37,649 nt of DNA from an uncultured Actinomyces sp. (GTDB lineage: Bacteria; Actinomycetota; Actinomycetes; Actinomycetales; Actinomycetaceae). The stretch is from NCBI GenBank assembly GCA_946998115.1, contig CAMPYB010000011.1, forward strand, positions 1 through 37,649, read 5' to 3'. Below are positions 27,124-35,807 of this stretch, piece by piece. Both the position numbers and the translations under genes were made by a program. Every line of letters starts with the position of its first letter. The first letter of the stretch is position 1. Below the pieces are notes generated by a model. It made no database searches. It was not told the origin of the DNA and saw only the letters and a program-made list of their open reading frames with translations.

Positions 27124-27948
27124 ATGAATGAAACCATTGATTTTCCAATTCCGCCGAATCTATCATCACATGGACCGGCTAAAGTTATAGCTATGTGTAA
27201 CCAAAAAGGTGGTGTAGGAAAAACTACAACAACTATTAACCTGGCGGCTTCTTTAGCTGAATATGGTAGAAAAGTATTGATTGTTGATTTTGATCCACAA
27301 GGTGCAGCATCAGCAGGTTTAGGTGTTAATGGTCATGAACTTGATGATACAATTTATACATTGTTGATGAACCCTAAAATGGACATTAATCATTTCATTA
27401 AAAAAACTGCTGTCGAAAATTTAGATTTGATACCAGCAAATATCGACTTATCTGCAGCTGAAGTTCAATTAGTTAATGAAGTTGCTCGTGAGAGTGTTCT
27501 AAATCGCGTATTATATCCTGTGCTTGATAAATATGATGTTATTTTTGTGGATTGTCAGCCTTCTTTGGGTCTTTTGACTGTTAATGCTCTTACTGCCGCT
27601 CATGGTGTGATAATACCTATGGAAGCAGAGTTTTTTGCTTTACGTGGCGTAGCTTTGCTCGTTGAAACTGTTGAAAAAGTGCGCGATAGGCTAAATCCTA
27701 AACTTAAAATTGATGGTATATTAGCTACAATGGTTGACAAACGCACTTTGCATACTCGTGAAGTTTTGCAACGTTTACAAGAAGCTTTTGGAGATACTGT
27801 TTTTAAGACTCAAATAGGTAGAACTGTAAAATTTCCTGATGCGAGTGTTGCAACTTTGCCTATAACTGTGTATGCACCAAATCATTCTGGAGCTTTAGCA
27901 TATAAGCAACTTGCGCGTGAACTCATATCACGTAATAGTGTCGCATAG
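27124..27948 (+). CDS. parA: ParA/Soj-type ATPase
   Basis: A deviant Walker A ATPase of 274 residues, with KGGVGKTTTTINLAASLA (28-45), the DFDPQG motif (about 55-60) and DCQPSLG (about 147-153). It matches the ParA homologue of the actinobacterial xerD-parA-scpA-scpB-rluB locus (as M. tuberculosis Rv1708) better than the oriC-linked ParA, because no parB follows. No strong ribosome site precedes the ATG. The usual scpA and scpB genes do not follow; rluB begins 58 bases later. Confidence 0.87.
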   Translation: MNETIDFPIPPNLSSHGPAKVIAMCNQKGGVGKTTTTINLAASLAEYGRKVLIVDFDPQGAASAGLGVNGHELDDTIYTLLMNPKMDINHFIKKTAVENLDLIPANIDLSAAEVQLVNEVARESVLNRVLYPVLDKYDVIFVDCQPSLGLLTVNALTAAHGVIIPMEAEFFALRGVALLVETVEKVRDRLNPKLKIDGILATMVDKRTLHTREVLQRLQEAFGDTVFKTQIGRTVKFPDASVATLPITVYAPNHSGALAYKQLARELISRNSVA

Positions 27949-27961
27949 TAATTTATAACTT

Positions 27962-27989
27962 TTGTGTTATAGTACCCTTGTTGGATAAT
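27962..27989 (+). promoter_or_regulatory. candidate promoter of rluB-cmk-der
   Basis: TTGTGT (27962-27967) and GATAAT (27984-27989) with 16-base spacing. Transcription would begin about 10 bases before the TTG start of rluB, leaving almost no leader and no recognisable ribosome site. Confidence 0.4.
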
Positions 27990-28006
27990 ATGTAGATTGG
28001 ATTATT

Positions 28007-28753
28007 TTGGAAAAACTAAACAATAGTGATGCAGGTGTACGATTACAAAAAGTTCTATCACATGCAGGTGTTGCGTCTCGTAGAGCTAGCGAAATTCTAA
28101 TTACACAGGGTCGCGTAAGCGTAAACAATAAGACTGTTACACAATTGGGAACTAGAGTAGATCCTGAAAAAGATATAATTCATGTTGATGGAATGCGTAT
28201 TGTTGTTGATAAAAATCATATGGTTTTAGCTTTAAATAAGCCAAAAGGCGTTGTTTCAACTATGCATGATCCTCAAGGCAGATTTTGCTTGTCTGATTAT
28301 ATTGAAAAGTATGATGCACATTTACATCATATTGGTAGACTTGATACAGATACTGAGGGCTTAATTCTTTTGACAAATGATGGTCAATTATCTCATCGAC
28401 TTAGTCATCCATCTTATAAAGTCAAAAAAACTTATATAGCAACAGTAGAAGGAGTTATTCCTCGCAGTCTTGGTGTGAAAATGAAAAATGGGATAGTGCT
28501 GGAAGACGGTTTTGTAAGTGCTGATAGTTTTACTTTAAAAGCAACTGATGGATTTACTAGTATTATAGAAATAGTTTTACACGAAGGACGTAATAGAATA
28601 GTTCGTAGAATGTTTGATCATATGGGATTTCCTGTTATCGAATTAATTAGAACACGCATAGGACCTATTAAACTAGGCCAGTTGAAATCTGGACGTACTA
28701 GGGTTATATCTGGTGCAGAATTATCTTCATTAATGAAAGTAGTTGGATTGTGA
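28007..28753 (+). CDS. rluB: 23S rRNA pseudouridine synthase RluB-type
   Basis: Makes pseudouridine in 23S rRNA. It has 248 residues: an S4 RNA-binding domain (about 11-60, VRLQKVLSHAGVASRRASE) followed by the RsuA/RluB catalytic domain with Asp113 in GRLDTDTEGL and the RNRIVRRMFDHMG motif (about 195-208). The TTG at 28007 is the only usable start: the next upstream in-frame codon of note is a stop at 27986. The stop overlaps the next gene by four bases (GTGA), so it is coupled to cmk-der. Confidence 0.9.
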   Translation: MEKLNNSDAGVRLQKVLSHAGVASRRASEILITQGRVSVNNKTVTQLGTRVDPEKDIIHVDGMRIVVDKNHMVLALNKPKGVVSTMHDPQGRFCLSDYIEKYDAHLHHIGRLDTDTEGLILLTNDGQLSHRLSHPSYKVKKTYIATVEGVIPRSLGVKMKNGIVLEDGFVSADSFTLKATDGFTSIIEIVLHEGRNRIVRRMFDHMGFPVIELIRTRIGPIKLGQLKSGRTRVISGAELSSLMKVVGL

Positions 28754-30870
28754 AAAGTATTGTTGTAGCTATAGATGGGCCAAGTGCCAGTGGTAAGTCA
28801 ACTATATCTAAAAGAGTTGCTGAAAATATGAATATGGCTTATTTTGACACAGGTGCTACATATAGAGCAGCTACTTGGTGGTGTATTAGAAATAATATAG
28901 ATTTCAAAAATGAGCAACTTGTTGCAGATACTATAGCCAATATTCCACTTACTATATCGTTAGATCCTAAAAATCAAATTTTATATTGTGATAATGTAGA
29001 TATAACCGATATTATTCGCAATGAAGAAATTACTTCGCAAGTAACAAATATTTCAACTAATCTGAAGGCTCGTGAAGTTCTAGGTGCATTACAGCGACGC
29101 ATTATAGAGAACAAGTTGATAGAATCTTCGATTATTGCTGAAGGAAGAGATATAACCAGTGTTATATATCCTGATGCTGAAGTTAAATATATACTTTCTG
29201 CTGATGAAAATATAAGAGCTGAACGTAGAGCAAAACAACGTTATGGTGCCGATTATAAAGATAAACTTGAAAATGTCTCTTCAAGTATTTCTAATCGAGA
29301 TCAAAAAGATAGTAATGTTGTTGATTTTGTTACTGTAAAAGATGATGTACACTATCTTGACACAGGTATTGTGAATTTTGATAAAGCAGTAGAAACTGTT
29401 CAGAAAACTATTGATGAGACACTTGATAATATTCAAATCGAGCAAATGTTTAGATCAGAACTTAATGACTACGATTTAGATGATAGTGATTATGACATAA
29501 TAGATAAAAACTGTGATGATTTTAATGCTAGTGTTGAGAATAAGCCATTGCCTGTACTTTCTATTATTGGTCGTCCAAATGTTGGTAAATCTACTTTAGT
29601 TAATCGTATTTTAGGTAGGCGAGAAGCTGTAGTACAAGATAAACCAGGAGTGACACGTGATCGTGTTGCTTATAAAGCTGAGTGGGCTGGACGCAAATTT
29701 ACTCTAATCGATACAGGCGGTTGGGAGATAGATCTTGATGGAGTAGAGAAACAGGTAGCGTCTCAAGCTGAACTTGCTGTAGGAATGGCTGATGTTGTTG
29801 TTTTTGTAGTAGATGCTACTGTAGGTTCGACTTCTACAGATGAACGTTTAGTACAAATATTGCGTAAAAGTAAAAAACCAGTGATTTTAGTTGCTAATAA
29901 AGTAGACTCTAATATTCAAGAATCAGATGTAGCTGCGCTTTGGAGTCTTGGCTTAGGGCAACCATATCCTGTTTCTGCTTTGCATGGTAGAGGTTCTGGT
30001 GATTTGCTGGATGTGATTGTAAAAGTTTTACCTGAATATTCACATGTTGCAACAAATGTTGAACATAGTGATGCTAGACGTATTGCGATTATTGGTCGTC
30101 CAAATGTTGGTAAATCATCACTTTTGAATAAATTAGCAGGTGAAGATCGTGTTGTTGTCCATGATATGGATGGTACTACTCGTGATCCTGTAGATGAAGT
30201 AATCCAATTAGATGGTAGGAATTGGATTTTAGTTGATACAGCAGGAATTAGGCGACGTGTTCATAAGAGTGTTGGTGCTGACTATTATGCTTTAATTAGA
30301 ACTACACAAGCTATAGAGAAAGCTGAATTAGCTTTAGTTTTATTTGATGCTTCGCTTCCTATAACTGAACAAGATGTTCGAGTTGTTCAACAAGCAGTAG
30401 ATGCTGGTAGGGCAATAGTAATAGTTAATAATAAGTGGGATTTAGTTGACGAAGATCGTCAAAAATGTTTGAAACGTGAAATTGATAAAGATTTGGTTCA
30501 AATGCCTTGGGTAAAGTGCATAAATATTTCTGCTAAAACAGGTTGGCATACAAATAGGCTAATTAATGCTATAGATACAGCACTTGATAGTTGGGAAAAA
30601 CGAATTTCTACAAGCCGATTGAATGCATTTTTAGGTGAACTTGTATCTTCACACCCTCATCCTTTACGTGGAGGTAAGCAACCAAGAATTTTATTTGGAA
30701 CTCAGATTGCTTCTAGACCACCTAGGTTTGTAATATTTACCACGGGCTTTTTAGATCCTAGTTATAGGCGTTTTATTGAGCGTCGTTTGCGAGAAACTTT
30801 TGGTTTTGAAGGAACACCTTTGCAGATAAATGTTAGAATACGTGAGAAAAAGAAAAATTTTAAAAGATAA
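28750..30870 (+). CDS. fused cytidylate kinase and GTPase Der
   Basis: A 706-residue fusion. Residues 1 to about 225 are cytidylate kinase, with the P-loop GPSASGKST (10-18) and the EGRDITSVIYPDAE motif (about 135-148); it phosphorylates CMP and dCMP. An acidic linker (about 230-265) joins it to Der (EngA), a double GTPase for 50S ribosome assembly, with G1 motifs GRPNVGKST near 274 and GRPNVGKSS near 448, DTGGWE and DTAGIRRR switch motifs, and a KH-like C-terminus. Such fusions occur in bifidobacteria and other actinobacteria. The start GTG overlaps rluB by four bases. Both domains look intact. Confidence 0.95.
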   Translation: MKSIVVAIDGPSASGKSTISKRVAENMNMAYFDTGATYRAATWWCIRNNIDFKNEQLVADTIANIPLTISLDPKNQILYCDNVDITDIIRNEEITSQVTNISTNLKAREVLGALQRRIIENKLIESSIIAEGRDITSVIYPDAEVKYILSADENIRAERRAKQRYGADYKDKLENVSSSISNRDQKDSNVVDFVTVKDDVHYLDTGIVNFDKAVETVQKTIDETLDNIQIEQMFRSELNDYDLDDSDYDIIDKNCDDFNASVENKPLPVLSIIGRPNVGKSTLVNRILGRREAVVQDKPGVTRDRVAYKAEWAGRKFTLIDTGGWEIDLDGVEKQVASQAELAVGMADVVVFVVDATVGSTSTDERLVQILRKSKKPVILVANKVDSNIQESDVAALWSLGLGQPYPVSALHGRGSGDLLDVIVKVLPEYSHVATNVEHSDARRIAIIGRPNVGKSSLLNKLAGEDRVVVHDMDGTTRDPVDEVIQLDGRNWILVDTAGIRRRVHKSVGADYYALIRTTQAIEKAELALVLFDASLPITEQDVRVVQQAVDAGRAIVIVNNKWDLVDEDRQKCLKREIDKDLVQMPWVKCINISAKTGWHTNRLINAIDTALDSWEKRISTSRLNAFLGELVSSHPHPLRGGKQPRILFGTQIASRPPRFVIFTTGFLDPSYRRFIERRLRETFGFEGTPLQINVRIREKKKNFKR

Positions 30871-30920
30871 GAGTTTACCTAATTTATTTAAGAACATCTT
30901 ATTTAAGCGTATTTATATAT

Positions 30921-30950
30921 AAAAAAGCTGGAAGAATATCTTTCCAGCTT
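30921..30950 (-). terminator. terminator of rbpA
   Basis: AAGCTGGAA (30925-30933) and TTCCAGCTT (30942-30950) form a stem; on the minus strand it is followed by a run of T. It lies 22 bases after the rbpA stop and may also stop cmk-der transcription on the other strand. Confidence 0.8.
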
Positions 30951-30971
30951 CATATAAATTTTAAATAAGTT

Positions 30972-31331
30972 TTACATCATAAAAGTTCTGCGCCTTAGTT
31001 TACCACTGTGTAGTGCTTCGAGTTGTTCGTTTAATAATTCTTCTAATTCTTCTTCTGAACGTCGTTCTATGAGCATATCCCAGTGAGTTCTTTGAATATG
31101 TGAAGATTTTACGTCTGCTTCAAAGTCTTCAGCACCTTTTAAATGTCCTTTAGCGCTACAACTACAATTCCAAGTTTTAGGAGGGTTGGCGTCAAGTGCA
31201 AATGTTACAGTGAATTCGTGACCATTGTCGCATACATATTCACAGTCATATCTTTTTGCTAATACAACTCCGTCTTCAGTTTCTAAACTTTGATTTCCAA
31301 GTCCCATGCCTTTTAATGAACGATTAGCCAC
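30972..31331 (-). CDS. rbpA: RNA polymerase-binding protein RbpA
   Basis: An actinobacterial transcription factor that binds sigma and the RNA polymerase core and stabilises the open complex. It has 119 residues. Cys30, Cys34, His38, Cys56 and Cys58 form a zinc-binding-like set in the central RbpA core domain. The conserved basic linker and sigma-interacting region is seen as HIQRTHWDMLIERRSEEELEELLNE (about 78-102, quoted in parts by position). The start is GTG with AAGAAGG upstream. A near-consensus promoter lies 39-67 bases upstream of the start. It is the strongest single marker that the organism is an actinobacterium. Confidence 0.96.
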   Translation of the reverse strand: MANRSLKGMGLGNQSLETEDGVVLAKRYDCEYVCDNGHEFTVTFALDANPPKTWNCSCSAKGHLKGAEDFEADVKSSHIQRTHWDMLIERRSEEELEELLNEQLEALHSGKLRRRTFMM

Positions 31332-31369
31332 AACAAACCTTCTTACAATAAACTTTAAAACAGATGAAA

Positions 31370-31398
31370 ATTATAATACTTTTAATGTATTTTTTCAA
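31370..31398 (-). promoter_or_regulatory. promoter of rbpA
   Basis: On the minus strand TTGAAA (31393-31398) and TATAAT (31370-31375) are separated by exactly 17 bases, upstream of the rbpA GTG start. Confidence 0.75.
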
Positions 31399-31776
31399 GT
31401 TTAACTATTTTTTATATAAATTGTTACTATAAATATGAAATATACTGAATAATCAAATGAATTATCAAATGAATTATCAGACAAATAAAATCCGTTAAGG
31501 TTAATAATTACTTATTATATTAAAAATATTTTACATATATGAATAATATGAAATTTTGAAAATATATTATTCTTTAACATTAATATAAAGAAAAAATTAT
31601 GTACCTATTTATCATTATATAAAGAAATACTACATAACATAAATAAACCGATAATATATATTATGTCAGATATAGTTTTAAAATAACAAAATATACACAC
31701 TACTATGCTTTTATAGTAATTCATAGCAAATTATTATGCGTGAAAATATATAATTAATTATTTCATTTTATAATTC
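31399..31776. other. AT-rich intergenic region, no gene seen
   Basis: No coding frame or RNA gene was recognised. It holds a 12-bp tandem direct repeat (ATCAAATGAATT at 31452-31463 and 31464-31475) and a weak stem TACTAT/ATAGTA (31701-31706, 31713-31718). No clear terminator for the regulator gene at 31777 is visible. Confidence 0.5.
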
Positions 31777-32343
31777 TTATAAACTGATTTTATTTTTTTT
31801 ATATCGTGATAAATGTACATCGCTTGAATCTGCATCTAATTCACTTACATGTTGTGATGGGAAACTTACTAGTTTAGCTTCTATCTCATTCCATACGCTA
31901 CCAATAGCTATACCAAATACGCCCTGTCCGCCTTGCACTAAATCATAGATTTCATTTGCGCTTGTACATTCATATACAGTTGCGCCATCACTCATTAAAG
32001 TTATACTTGCCAAATCATCAACATTTCTAGCTTTTAAATGATTAATTGCTTCACGAATTTGTTGCAAAGAAACACCAGTGTCAAGTAATTTTTTTACGAC
32101 TTTCAAAACTAAAATATCTTTAAAGGAATATAGTCGTTGCGAACCAGAACCTGTAGCACATCTAACTGTCGGTTTTACAAGTCCTGTTCTAGCCCAATAA
32201 TCAAGTTGTCTATAAGTTATATCAGCAACTTTACAAGCTACAGGTCCTCTATAACCTGTTTCCGAATCTAAATCAGGTAGCCCAAAATCAAATAATCTCC
32301 CCTGTGGGCGTTGAAAATTCATTTTATCAACATCAGAGTTCAT
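31777..32343 (-). CDS. MerR-family regulator, Rv1830/ResR-like
   Basis: A regulator of 188 residues with a MerR winged helix (about 35-105): ADITYRQLDYWARTGLVKPT, then SQRLYSFKDILVLKVVKKLLDTGVSLQQIREA. The N-terminal GRLFDFGLPDLD stretch is typical of the actinobacterial protein encoded near garA (Rv1830 in M. tuberculosis, linked to growth and cell-division control). No ligand-binding domain follows the helix-turn-helix except a short alpha/beta region. ATG with AAGGA upstream. Adjacent palindromes at 32433-32460 may control it. Confidence 0.85.
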   Translation of the reverse strand: MNSDVDKMNFQRPQGRLFDFGLPDLDSETGYRGPVACKVADITYRQLDYWARTGLVKPTVRCATGSGSQRLYSFKDILVLKVVKKLLDTGVSLQQIREAINHLKARNVDDLASITLMSDGATVYECTSANEIYDLVQGGQGVFGIAIGSVWNEIEAKLVSFPSQHVSELDADSSDVHLSRYKKNKISL

Positions 32344-32432
32344 AAGCTATCCTTAAAATACTATCGTATTATTGCACATTATTGTGTTTATAATACAACT
32401 TTATAGGAAAGATAATAAACTTCAAGTATTTA

Positions 32433-32460
32433 TAACATTAATGTTAAACTTTAAGTTTAA
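32433..32460. promoter_or_regulatory. two adjoining palindromes before the MerR gene
   Basis: TAACATTAATGTTA (32433-32446) is a perfect 14-bp palindrome, and TTAAACTT-T-AAGTTTAA (32444-32460) is a second, sharing three bases. They lie between the two MerR-type genes, about 90 bases upstream of the second one and just after the stop of the first. Either operators or a weak AT-rich terminator. Confidence 0.5.
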
Positions 32461-32468
32461 AATTTCAT

Positions 32469-33227
32469 TTATTGCATCTTATCAATCTGATCATGCAATA
32501 ATTCAGAATGCAATTGTAAAATCAAATCCGCTAACTCATGACTTTTATTAGCACAACGTTCTTTAGCTACTGATGACTTATTATTACGAATATGAGCAGT
32601 CAAGCTATCTATTGTATCAGCAAAATTTACTGACGATAAAAACAACGGACGAAGCTTTCTAATATCAATACCTGATTTAGTCAATTCTACAATAAAATTC
32701 ACTATCTTTATTGCAGACACTCTAAAACGTCCTACAACATCAGTTTGCAAAAAGCCATATTTAACAATTTCATCAAGCTGATCTTTCTCCAGACCAGTGT
32801 AATCAAGCAATTGTCTTGCTGTTATATACTCAACAGATGGTAAAACAGGTTTTCCGTCTTTACTAACACTTTTAACTTTAGGAACTTCCTCAATTGTTTT
32901 ACCTAAATCAAGCATCTCTAGATTACTCAAAATAACATCTAATGGTAAAAATGAATCTCTTTGAACTGTTATTGCATATCGTAAACGCTCATAATCGGCT
33001 TGCGAGAACTTTCTAAACCCTCCTTCAGAGCGAGAAGGTTTCACAATCCCCTTTTCATTCCAATGCCTAATTTTAGATAAAGTTACCGATGGAAATTCTC
33101 TTACTAGCAAATCACGAACTTCACCAATTGTCATATTCGCTTCATGAGAAACATTATGTGGCCAATACCCTTTTGTTTCCTCATTTTGAAACGACAATTT
33201 ATGTATGGAAAAACTATTATTCAACAT
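32469..33227 (-). CDS. MerR-family regulator, Rv1828/FtsR-like
   Basis: A regulator of 252 residues. The winged helix (about 30-105) reads TIGEVRDLLVREFPSVTLSKIRHW then RSEGGFRKFSQADYERLRYA. The C-terminal part is a second helical domain. It matches the garA-linked regulator Rv1828 of M. tuberculosis and FtsR of Corynebacterium, which influences ftsZ expression. ATG at 33227 overlaps garA by 11 bases; AGGAG is only three bases from it, so the ATG at residue 31 (before TIGEVR) is a possible alternative start. Translationally coupled to garA. Confidence 0.85.
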   Translation of the reverse strand: MLNNSFSIHKLSFQNEETKGYWPHNVSHEANMTIGEVRDLLVREFPSVTLSKIRHWNEKGIVKPSRSEGGFRKFSQADYERLRYAITVQRDSFLPLDVILSNLEMLDLGKTIEEVPKVKSVSKDGKPVLPSVEYITARQLLDYTGLEKDQLDEIVKYGFLQTDVVGRFRVSAIKIVNFIVELTKSGIDIRKLRPLFLSSVNFADTIDSLTAHIRNNKSSVAKERCANKSHELADLILQLHSELLHDQIDKMQ

Positions 33228-33654
33228 TAGCTCCTACAATACTGGAATGATATGTTAAACGAAATTTTCCAACCTGTACTTCATCGCCTGAAGATAAAAG
33301 CTTTTCATCAACAAGCTGACCGTTTACATAAACTCCATTCAAACTACCTGTATCACGAATCAAATATCCATCTTCACTAGCTATAAAAACTGCATGCTTT
33401 CTAGAGACAGTAACATCATCTAAAAAAATATCACTATCAGGATTTCGCCCAACTGAAACATTAGTATTATTTAGTAAAAAACGCGACCCTACACTGTGTC
33501 CTTTTGTAGTCAGCAATAAGGCACTACCATGCGGTAAAGCTTTTACAGCAGCTTTATCTTCTTCAGATAAACTAGCTAAAGTTTGTAAATTTTCATCTTT
33601 AAAAACACCAAAAATAGCAGTAGAAGTCGGATCTATAACTTCATCATCAATCAT
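33217..33654 (-). CDS. garA: GarA/OdhI-like FHA-domain protein
   Basis: A forkhead-associated protein of 145 residues. The FHA domain (about 55-140) carries SVGRNPDSDIFLDDVTVSRKHA and DTGSLNGVYVNG, the phosphothreonine-binding set. In mycobacteria and corynebacteria it is phosphorylated in an N-terminal ETTS motif and controls oxoglutarate metabolism. Here the place of that motif reads DPTSTAIFGVF (residues 8-18), so Thr remains but the motif is altered. A strong GGAGGAGGA site precedes the ATG. First of a unit with the FtsR-like gene. Confidence 0.93.
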   Translation of the reverse strand: MIDDEVIDPTSTAIFGVFKDENLQTLASLSEEDKAAVKALPHGSALLLTTKGHSVGSRFLLNNTNVSVGRNPDSDIFLDDVTVSRKHAVFIASEDGYLIRDTGSLNGVYVNGQLVDEKLLSSGDEVQVGKFRLTYHSSIVGANVE

Positions 33655-33790
33655 TGTTCCTCCTCCTAAAATATAAATTAATATTGAACTAAAAAGCTAC
33701 TGTTTTAAGTGTAAAGGTTAAGGTAAAAATAATAAAGACGTAAAAAGAAAAATTTTTAGTGAAAAGGCTAATATTCATCATATAAAAAAA

Positions 33791-34480
33791 TTAGTCGTTA
33801 TTATTTATTGCAGGTTTTGTAGACATTATTACTACAGACTTTTTTTGAACAATATTTACTTTAAAACCTTTTAATTTTAATACCGATATTGGACCACCAA
33901 TTATATTTAAAGCTCCATCAAGCACTTTAGGATCACCAATTGCTGAAAAAATATAAGGATAGCTAATTTGTTTATTATCTAATATTAAGTTGTTTTTCCT
34001 AATATCTAACCAAGATAAACCATTTATGCGGTTATTATTCAAATCTATAGCTTTTGCACCAGCATTTCTAAGTTCGGAAATTATAGATAATATATGCGCT
34101 AGACGAATTTGATTATTAGAATTTTTTATTTCAATGATAATTCCTGGACCTTCAACAGGTACTGTGCCTTTCAAAATTCTCATATTCTCATTTTCTTTTT
34201 GAGCAATTTCTTTCGCTTTAGAATGAGTAATATATTCTTTTTTTAATAATGAAAGTTCATCTTTTAATTTTTGTTCATGCTTTGATAAATTATCTATTTG
34301 ATTATTAGCTTCATCAACTAGCCTTATTAAATCCTCCTGTCGAAGATTTACATATGGGTTAGAATTAATATTTTTTACTTGTATAACTATTGCGAGTCCT
34401 AAAAGTAGACAAAGTAAAGCCACAGCAATGCTGGGTTTATGTTTTGAATCTGTTTTTTCATGCACATTTCTGGCACTCAT
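33791..34480 (-). CDS. DUF881-family membrane protein (Rv1825-like)
   Basis: A protein of 229 residues: a membrane helix (about 16-36), a coiled coil (about 50-100) and a DUF881 domain outside the membrane (VPVEGPGIIIEIKNSNNQIR, then LRNAGAKAIDLNNNRI and a YPYIFSAIGDP stretch). DUF881 proteins resemble division and sporulation-linked membrane proteins; their biochemical role is not established. It keeps the usual neighbourhood next to the small basic protein and a second DUF881 gene, upstream of garA. Confidence 0.85.
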   Translation of the reverse strand: MSARNVHEKTDSKHKPSIAVALLCLLLGLAIVIQVKNINSNPYVNLRQEDLIRLVDEANNQIDNLSKHEQKLKDELSLLKKEYITHSKAKEIAQKENENMRILKGTVPVEGPGIIIEIKNSNNQIRLAHILSIISELRNAGAKAIDLNNNRINGLSWLDIRKNNLILDNKQISYPYIFSAIGDPKVLDGALNIIGGPISVLKLKGFKVNIVQKKSVVIMSTKPAINNND

Positions 34481-34555
34481 GACATTTATTTTCCTTATAT
34501 ATTGTTTATTTTAGGCTTATATTTATTCCATTTACACTTTTATTTTTATAAGAGA

Positions 34556-34888
34556 TTAAGCTTTAAAAATTATTCTGCGTATTTGAGAAGTATTTGCAAA
34601 TATTCTTATTCCCATGACTACAATTACCGCAATAGTTAGTTGACTACCTATGCCTAATTTGTCGCCTAGAAATACTATAAATGCTGCAACTAAAACATTA
34701 AAAATAAAAGATACTACAAAAATTCTTTCATTATATACATGACTAAGGTATGCGCGTAAAGCACCTAATAATGCATCAAGTGCAGCAATAACAGCAATTG
34801 GAAGGTAAGGTTGAAATTCTATTGGAATATTTATATTAAAAAATACTCCCAAAATTATTCCAAGAATAAAACCTAATATAACTAACAT
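34556..34888 (-). CDS. small basic membrane protein (Sbp family, Rv1824-like)
   Basis: A protein of 110 residues with three hydrophobic helices (about 1-17, 24-45, 55-75 and a fourth near 85-100) and few charges. It has the conserved IPIEFQPYLPIAVIAALDALLGALRA motif region (about 21-46) of this family. The start lies one base after the stop of the upstream DUF881 gene (TAGAATG), so translation is coupled. Function unknown; in many Gram-positive bacteria it is flanked by DUF881 genes as here. Confidence 0.88.
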   Translation of the reverse strand: MLVILGFILGIILGVFFNINIPIEFQPYLPIAVIAALDALLGALRAYLSHVYNERIFVVSFIFNVLVAAFIVFLGDKLGIGSQLTIAVIVVMGIRIFANTSQIRRIIFKA

Positions 34889-34889
34889 T

Positions 34890-35744
34890 CTATCTCACTA
34901 TTCTAATTGGTGAACCAATTGTATAATCAGGTAAAATACCTGAATTTATATGTATATTTTCGCTTCTATCAATATTTACGTCAATTCCATAAATACTTTC
35001 CATTTGTTCTATATACGTTGATAAATCTTGACCAAAGGTTTTTGTTTCTATCTTATTAGGATTACCTATCGCTTTTATAATATAAGGTGATGAAATTGGT
35101 TGCAAATTCACTAATATTGAGCCACCTGCAGATCTCAAAGCAGTGGATGAATTTATAGCATAACCTGATACAGAAATTGCTTTTGCTCCATTTTTCCATA
35201 AAGAATTTACTATTATTTGAATATCAATATCTTGTACTCTTTTTTTATCAAAACGATCTATTTGAGATCCTTCTTTTGAATCTGTCAAAGTTATGACTAT
35301 TCCCCTACCCGTAATTTTATTTTTATTCATGTGAGGAAAATTATTTATTAAAAGCTTTTCTTGTTTTTTTGCAATATTTTCTTTAATATTTTGAATGTTT
35401 TTATATTTATTAGAAATAGTATTTCTCTTTTTTGTTAAAACTTTCAGATAATTTGCATTTTTTGTATGTACTTGTTTAGTGTCTGATATAACATTTTTAG
35501 TTGCTACAGCTATAGTTATTCCTATTATGCAAGCGAGTAATATGGTTATTGTTTTCCAAAAGAATTTGGAAATTTTTATTTTTTTTGCGTAGTCTGATTT
35601 ATTTGAAGAAAAAAGATTTTTGTCATCTGAAGATTTTTTTAGAATAGCATTTTTAGGATCTTGTGCATACTTATCGTAACTATAATCTTGGCAATTTGAA
35701 AATGTTATTGTTAAGAATGATTCATTAAACGGAAGTTTATGCAC
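34890..35744 (-). CDS. DUF881-family membrane protein (Rv1823-like)
   Basis: A protein of 284 residues, longer than its sister at 33791-34480 because of a charged N-terminal cytoplasmic part of about 60 residues. A membrane helix follows (about 64-84), then a coiled coil (about 95-130) and a DUF881 domain (ITGRGIVITLTDSKEG, NSLWKNGAKAISVSGYAI, SSPYIIKAIGNP). Start GTG with GAGGAA upstream. The stop sits one base before the small basic protein gene. Function unknown; likely acts at the membrane with its neighbours. Confidence 0.85.
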   Translation of the reverse strand: MHKLPFNESFLTITFSNCQDYSYDKYAQDPKNAILKKSSDDKNLFSSNKSDYAKKIKISKFFWKTITILLACIIGITIAVATKNVISDTKQVHTKNANYLKVLTKKRNTISNKYKNIQNIKENIAKKQEKLLINNFPHMNKNKITGRGIVITLTDSKEGSQIDRFDKKRVQDIDIQIIVNSLWKNGAKAISVSGYAINSSTALRSAGGSILVNLQPISSPYIIKAIGNPNKIETKTFGQDLSTYIEQMESIYGIDVNIDRSENIHINSGILPDYTIGSPIRIVR

Positions 35745-35807
35745 TTTTATTCCTCATTAGTAAATCACTATTGGCAGTGTTTCCACATTATATTATGGTA
35801 GCCCACA

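Noticed and set aside
31452..31475. Tandem 12-bp direct repeat as CRISPR or iteron array
   Set aside because: Only two adjoining copies without spacers, in AT-rich DNA, with no cas or replication gene nearby.
33700..33740. AGGTTAAGGTAAAA upstream of garA as a further iron box
   Set aside because: Only one half resembles the DtxR/IdeR palindrome; the second half does not match.
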